64,000 nt of DNA, from assembly GCF_020329485.1 (NCBI RefSeq), contig NZ_JAGKJI010000001.1, forward strand, positions 558,001-622,000, given 5' to 3'. The stretch is from Bradyrhizobium cenepequi. GTDB taxonomy: Bacteria; Pseudomonadota; Alphaproteobacteria; Rhizobiales; Xanthobacteraceae. Positions 60,660 through 64,000 of the stretch are shown here, piece by piece. Position numbers and translations under genes: made by a program. Under the pieces are notes generated by a model. It did not search any database. It was not told where the DNA came from and saw nothing but the letters and a program-made list of their open reading frames with translations. Position 1 is the stretch's first letter. Each line of letters starts with the position of its first letter.

Positions 60660-61357
60660 AGGTTCTTCGCTTAACTTCTCTGTTCTCGGTTCTCGCTCTG
60701 GGGGGATGCATGAACAGTCTCGCCGAGCTCAACCAGGCGCCCTATCTGTCGCCGATCGGCCAAGGCCTGCACGCCGAAGCGCGCGCGGTTCCCGTCGAGC
60801 CGCGCAGCCGATACACCGCAGGCTATCATTCGCTATACGACGAGCGGAGGGATCTTTACCGCGATCCGCGCGCGGCGCGTATCGGTGATCTCCTCACCGT
60901 CACCATCTCCATGAACGACAAGGCGACTTTCGACAACAAGACCGACCGGTCGCGGGATTCGAAGACGAAGTTCAGCGCCGACTACCTCGTCGACATATTT
61001 GGCTGGTCGCCCAAGGGGCAGGCCAATGGCAACGTCGACTCGCAGACGTCGACCAAGGGGGCGGGTAAGATCGACCGCACCGATGAGGTGAAGTTCTCGG
61101 TCGGAGCAGTCGTGGTCGACGTGCTGCCGAACGGGAACCTGCTGATCAGCGGATCGCAAGAGGTACGCGTCAACTACGAACTGCGTATTCTGAACGTAGC
61201 CGGGATCGTCCGGCCGCGGGACATCGGCCGCAACAACACCATCGCCTACGACAAGATCGGAGAAGCGCGAATCTCCTATGGTGGCCGCGGCCGACTGATG
61301 GAGGTGCAGCAGCCGGCGTGGGGGCACCAGATCTACGACCAGGTCGGGCCGTTCTAG
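60656..61357 (+). CDS. flgH: Flagellar L-ring lipoprotein FlgH
   Basis: A 233-residue outer-membrane lipoprotein. The lipobox is LALGGC with Cys18 as the acylated residue. The family segment ARIGDLLTVTISMNDKATFD and the C-terminal GRGRLMEVQQPAWGHQIYDQ are intact. It builds the L ring in the outer membrane. Its ATG overlaps the motE stop. Confidence 0.95.
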   Translation: MKVLRLTSLFSVLALGGCMNSLAELNQAPYLSPIGQGLHAEARAVPVEPRSRYTAGYHSLYDERRDLYRDPRAARIGDLLTVTISMNDKATFDNKTDRSRDSKTKFSADYLVDIFGWSPKGQANGNVDSQTSTKGAGKIDRTDEVKFSVGAVVVDVLPNGNLLISGSQEVRVNYELRILNVAGIVRPRDIGRNNTIAYDKIGEARISYGGRGRLMEVQQPAWGHQIYDQVGPF

Positions 61358-61409
61358 CAGGCTGATGCGGCCAGAAGCGACGAAGCTCGTCAGGCGGCGG
61401 GAGCGGGAG

Positions 61410-61865
61410 ATGGGAAACGTGATGCAGTGGTTAGCCGCGTTGTTGCTGCTTACGGTGCTGTCTGCCGTGGCTGGCGGTCTTGCCAGCCTGCATCTCCTGT
61501 CTGCGGGACAGCGGATCGCGGATAGCCAGAAGGAGTCGGTGGAGCAGCCGGTTGCCACGGCATTCCATCCAACGGCACGCCTGCGGAAGATCTCGCCGGT
61601 GGTAACCAACTTGGCCGCGCCGGCCGGCGCCTGGATCCGTATGGAGGGATCGGTCGTCACCGATCAGATGAACGAAGAAGAGGCGAGCCTTCTTGCAGCC
61701 AGGCTGGGCGAAGACATCGTATCTTACCTGCGAACGGTTTCGGCGTCACAAATCGAGGGCGCGCGCGGGCTGCAGTATCTTCGCGAGGATCTCAACGAGC
61801 GGGCGACGATCCGTTCGGGCGGAAAGGTGCGCGAACTGATCATCGAAACACTGGTCATCCAATGA
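61410..61865 (+). CDS. fliL: Flagellar basal body protein FliL
   Basis: A 151-residue single-span inner-membrane protein (MQWLAALLLLTVLSAVAGGL) with a periplasmic domain ending IRSGGKVRELIIETLVIQ, the FliL C-terminal motif. I chose the ATG at 61410, right after a GGGAGCGGGAG site; the frame is open 15 codons further. It supports stator function. It overlaps fliP by four bases, the usual fliL-fliP pairing. Confidence 0.88.
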   Translation: MGNVMQWLAALLLLTVLSAVAGGLASLHLLSAGQRIADSQKESVEQPVATAFHPTARLRKISPVVTNLAAPAGAWIRMEGSVVTDQMNEEEASLLAARLGEDIVSYLRTVSASQIEGARGLQYLREDLNERATIRSGGKVRELIIETLVIQ

Positions 61866-62596
61866 AGCGCTTCTGCCTTGTCCTGCTCCTGGCCGTTCTC
61901 CCCACCGCGGCGGCGGCCCAGATTCCCGATCTGTCCTCGCTGATCCCGCAGGGCGGCGGAAGCGCCAGTGGCCGGATCATCCAGCTCGTGGCGCTGCTCA
62001 CGGTGTTGTCGCTGGCTCCCGGACTTCTGATCATGGTGACGAGTTTCACGAGGTTCGTCGTCGCCCTTTCGTTTCTGCGCGCGGGACTCGGACTGCAGAC
62101 GACGCCGGCAAATATCGTCATGATCAGCCTCGCGCTCTTCATGACTTTCTATGTCATGGCACCGACATTCGACCGTGCCTGGAAGGACGGCCTCCAGCCT
62201 TTGATGCAGAACGAAATCTCCGAGCAGGAGGCATATTCCCGTGTCACAGATCCGTTTCGCGATTTCATGCTGGCGCATGTCCGCGAGAAGGATTTGCAAA
62301 GCTTTGAAAGCCTGGCGGCCGAAGGATTCAAGACGCGGCCCGACGGCCAACGGATCGATCTCCGCGTGATCATACCCGCCTTCATGATTTCCGAGCTGCG
62401 AAGAGCATTCGAGATTGGCTTCCTGGTCATCATGCCCTTTCTCGTCATCGACATGGTCGTCGCCACCCTCACGATGTCCATGGGCATGATGATGATGCCG
62501 CCCACCGTGTTCGCGCTTCCTTTCAAGGTGCTGTTCTTCGTGCTGATCGACGGATGGAATCTTCTCGCCATTGGCCTGGTGCGATCATTTCAGTAG
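61862..62596 (+). CDS. fliP: Flagellar export gate protein FliP
   Basis: A 244-residue export-gate protein. A cleavable signal peptide MKRFCLVLLLAVLPTAAAA precedes VALLTVLSLAPGLLIMVTSF, TRFVVALSFLRAGLGLQTTP, AFMISELRRAFEIGFLVIMP and the final VLFFVLIDGWNLLAIGLV. These cover the entire FliP signature. FliQ and FliR genes are not in the window. No long T-run follows, but a palindrome lies directly after the stop. Confidence 0.95.
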   Translation: MKRFCLVLLLAVLPTAAAAQIPDLSSLIPQGGGSASGRIIQLVALLTVLSLAPGLLIMVTSFTRFVVALSFLRAGLGLQTTPANIVMISLALFMTFYVMAPTFDRAWKDGLQPLMQNEISEQEAYSRVTDPFRDFMLAHVREKDLQSFESLAAEGFKTRPDGQRIDLRVIIPAFMISELRRAFEIGFLVIMPFLVIDMVVATLTMSMGMMMMPPTVFALPFKVLFFVLIDGWNLLAIGLVRSFQ

Positions 62597-62598
62597 CC

Positions 62599-62613
62599 GC
62601 CGTCCTGGACGGC
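62599..62613 (+). terminator. Hairpin after fliP, possible weak terminator
   Basis: GCCGTCC and GGACGGC are exact arms around one T, three bases after the fliP stop. No T-run follows, so it may slow or process the transcript rather than end it. It separates the structural operon from the flagellin gene. Confidence 0.35.
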
Positions 62614-62667
62614 ATCCGGATCGCGGATTGCACCTGCTATGTTCAGCTTTGGGTAAGGTTCGGATGC

Positions 62668-62673
62668 TAATAT
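62668..62673 (+). promoter_or_regulatory. Candidate -10 element of the flagellin promoter
   Basis: TAATAT is the only -10-like hexamer in the 193-base gap. Transcription would start near 62680, exactly where the folded leader begins. No good -35 partner or sigma-28 consensus is visible, so this is a weak call based on spacing. Confidence 0.3.
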
Positions 62674-62679
62674 GAACAA

Positions 62680-62749
62680 ACGGCAGGTTGGGTGCTTCCT
62701 CAACCCCAAAGGCATGATGCCGCCCTGCCGTACCGGTGAAAGCCCGGTA
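62680..62749 (+). ncRNA. Structured flagellin mRNA leader (candidate flg-Rhizobiales RNA element)
   Basis: Exact pairings: ACGGCA (62680-62685) with TGCCGT (62726-62731) closes a multibranch loop that holds GGTTG (62686-62690) with CAACC (62701-62705) and GGCA (62711-62714) with TGCC (62718-62721). A separate TACCGG (62731-62736) / CCGGTA (62744-62749) stem with loop TGAAAGC follows, sharing T62731. A conserved RNA named flg-Rhizobiales has been described in leaders of flagellar genes in this order; I recall the name and location but cannot check its consensus. The element lies 40 bases upstream of the flagellin start. Confidence 0.6.
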
Positions 62750-62785
62750 TGTCCCCAGATAAACACCTCACACTAAAGGGACATA
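62748..62785 (+). promoter_or_regulatory. Stem that can bury the flagellin Shine-Dalgarno sequence
   Basis: TATGTCCC (62748-62755) and GGGACATA (62778-62785) are perfect 8-base complements with a 22-base loop. The right arm contains the AAGGGA ribosome-binding site placed eight bases before the flagellin ATG. The left arm shares two bases with the TACCGG/CCGGTA stem, so the two helices compete at their edge. This is the layout of a translational switch. Confidence 0.6.
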
Positions 62786-62789
62786 AGCA

Positions 62790-64000
62790 ATGTCTAGCTT
62801 GATGACTAACAGCTCCGCCATGACCGCCCTGCAGACCCTGCGGACGGTCAGCGCGGGTCTTGCGACCACCCAGAACCGCATCTCCACCGGCTATCGGGTG
62901 TCGACGGCCTCCGATAACGCCGCCTATTGGTCGATCGCCACCACGATGCGTTCGGACAATATGGCTCTGAGCGCCGTGCAGGACGCACTCGGCCTCGGCG
63001 CCGCGACCATCGACACGATGTATACGGGCCTGAACGGCACCGTCAGCGTCGTTTCGCAAATCAACGCGAAGCTGGTCGCCGCCCGTACGCCCGGCGTCGA
63101 TCGCGCCAAGATCCAGAGCGAAATCACCGAACTGCAGAAGCAGCTGAAAAACACCGCCGACAGCGCGGTTTTCAACGGTGAGAACTGGATCTCGGTCGAC
63201 TCGACTTCCGCGAGCTACAACTCCTCGAAGACGGTCGTTTCGTCCTTCTCCCGCGCCGGCGGTACCGTCAAGATCGATACGCTTTCGGTCGATCTGGAAT
63301 CGATCAAGCTCTACGACGCGAATCTGGACACCGCCTACGCGGCGCAGACCTTCCCGACCGCCGATACGGCTGCTTATGACGACACAACCGACGTGGGCGG
63401 CAACATCACGGTGACGGTCGGCTCTGCCGCCGCCATCAACATCGCGGTGGCGAAGAACACCTCCCTCAAGGACATCGCGACGGCGATCAACAAGCTCGGC
63501 ATCGATGGCCTGTCGGTCGGCGTCTCGGCGGCCGGCGACAAGCTGTCGTTCAAGAGCCGCAACGACGAGAACGTCGTCATCGACGCCAGCGTCGCCGGTC
63601 TCGGTGCCGCGGTCACGCTGACCGCGCTCGCCACGCCTGTCGACACCAAGAAGGGCATCCTCGACCAGACCTACGACGCCTATACCGGTACGGCCTGGGA
63701 AACCTTCAGCGTCGCGACGCTGGACATCTCGAAGCTCACCGACAGCGCCGCGGACCTGGCGAAGCTCGAGACCTACATCCAGGGCACTCAGGATGCCTTC
63801 GCCAAGATCACGGACTCGGCGACCAACCTCGGCGCGATCAAGAACCGCATCGGCCTGCAGCAGGACTTCGTCAAGACCCTGACTGACTCGCTCGATCGCG
63901 GTATCGGCCAACTCGTCGACGCCGACATGAACGCTGAATCGACCCGCCTGCAGGCCCTCCAGGTCCAGCAGCAGCTCGGCATTCAGGCGCTGTCGATCGC
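62790..64000 (+). CDS. Flagellin (partial, 3' end outside the window)
   Basis: The open frame begins MSSLMTNSSAMTALQTLRTV and runs 403 codons to the edge without a stop. The D0/D1 N-terminal helix includes TQNRISTGYRVSTASDNAAY, and the C-terminal helix starts QQDFVKTLTDSLDRGIGQLV with DADMNAESTRLQALQVQQQL. The variable middle (residues about 150-310) is Asp/Thr/Ala-rich with beta-type repeats. Only the last few residues should be missing. Size and sequence fit rhizobial thin-filament flagellins; further flagellin copies may follow. Confidence 0.93.
   Translation, partial: MSSLMTNSSAMTALQTLRTVSAGLATTQNRISTGYRVSTASDNAAYWSIATTMRSDNMALSAVQDALGLGAATIDTMYTGLNGTVSVVSQINAKLVAARTPGVDRAKIQSEITELQKQLKNTADSAVFNGENWISVDSTSASYNSSKTVVSSFSRAGGTVKIDTLSVDLESIKLYDANLDTAYAAQTFPTADTAAYDDTTDVGGNITVTVGSAAAINIAVAKNTSLKDIATAINKLGIDGLSVGVSAAGDKLSFKSRNDENVVIDASVAGLGAAVTLTALATPVDTKKGILDQTYDAYTGTAWETFSVATLDISKLTDSAADLAKLETYIQGTQDAFAKITDSATNLGAIKNRIGLQQDFVKTLTDSLDRGIGQLVDADMNAESTRLQALQVQQQLGIQALSI

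Noticed and set aside
62700..63911. A 403-codon open frame on the minus strand opposite the flagellin gene
   Set aside because: The plus frame is an unmistakable flagellin with a ribosome-binding site; the antisense frame is Arg/Asp/Val-rich, has no family resemblance, and arises from codon bias in GC-rich DNA.
1..64000. tRNA, rRNA, CRISPR arrays, insertion sequences, integrases and attachment sites
   Set aside because: I saw no tRNA-like cloverleaf, regularly spaced repeat, transposase or integrase protein, or matched terminal repeats, even at the inferred scar near 43.4 kb.

Overview
The window looks like chromosomal DNA from a GC-rich alphaproteobacterium of the Hyphomicrobiales (Rhizobiales), most likely Bradyrhizobium or a close relative. 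The main support is the rhizobial-type flagellar gene order on the right (fliI and flgF diverging from motA-fliM-x-fliN-fliG-flhB-flgB-flgC-fliE-flgG-flgA-flgI-motE-flgH-fliL-fliP-flagellin). A load of ABC importers and molybdenum-hydroxylase catabolic operons fits the same group. The genus is inferred; no rRNA or other species marker is present.

Layout. Bases 1-3.8 kb (minus): a NitT/TauT-type ABC importer operon (binding protein, ATPase, two permeases, the second cut by the window edge) with a frameshifted, truncated IlvD/Edd dehydratase inside it. 4.0-7.4 kb (minus): a tight operon of a DUF1127 protein, a LysE exporter, an MFS transporter and an acyl-CoA-dehydrogenase-fold flavoprotein. 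7.8-10.9 kb: two MocR-type regulators (GntR helix-turn-helix fused to an aminotransferase domain). 11.1-21.4 kb (plus): catabolic module 1, made of NIPSNAP, coxMSL-type molybdenum hydroxylase, amidohydrolase, CoxG-like protein, alpha/beta hydrolase, a second NitT/TauT importer and a lone Bug-type binding protein. 21.6-23.3 kb: a chemoreceptor with a broken N-terminus.

23.4-43.4 kb holds catabolic module 2. It has a beta-hydroxyacid dehydrogenase diverging from a VOC protein, a two-component flavin monooxygenase with its reductase, and a TetR regulator; then Gfo/Idh oxidoreductase, polysaccharide-deacetylase-family hydrolase and LLM oxidoreductase on the other strand; then a LysR regulator, a second coxMSL set, a complete Liv-type branched-chain importer, a cyclase-family protein, an HpsN-like (HisD-fold) dehydrogenase and an SDR. 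Each module pairs import with hydroxylation, ring or amide hydrolysis and dehydrogenation. Neither large Cox subunit carries the CO dehydrogenase active-site motif, so the substrates are probably heteroaromatic or aldehyde-like rather than CO.

At 43.4 kb the SDR abuts the decayed stump of a methyltransferase gene, which marks a rearrangement scar. Beyond it lie a small divergent DUF6522 / DUF2249 locus controlled from an AT-rich perfect palindrome, an AraC / AhpD-like / DUF417 locus, a sirtuin and a ThuA-like protein. From 49.25 kb to the right edge the DNA is flagellar. The flagellin gene, cut by the window edge, is preceded by a strongly folded leader in which an 8-bp stem can bury the Shine-Dalgarno sequence. 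I regard this leader, the palindrome-controlled small-gene locus and the three decayed genes as the most interesting items. I saw no rRNA, tRNA, CRISPR array or insertion sequence.
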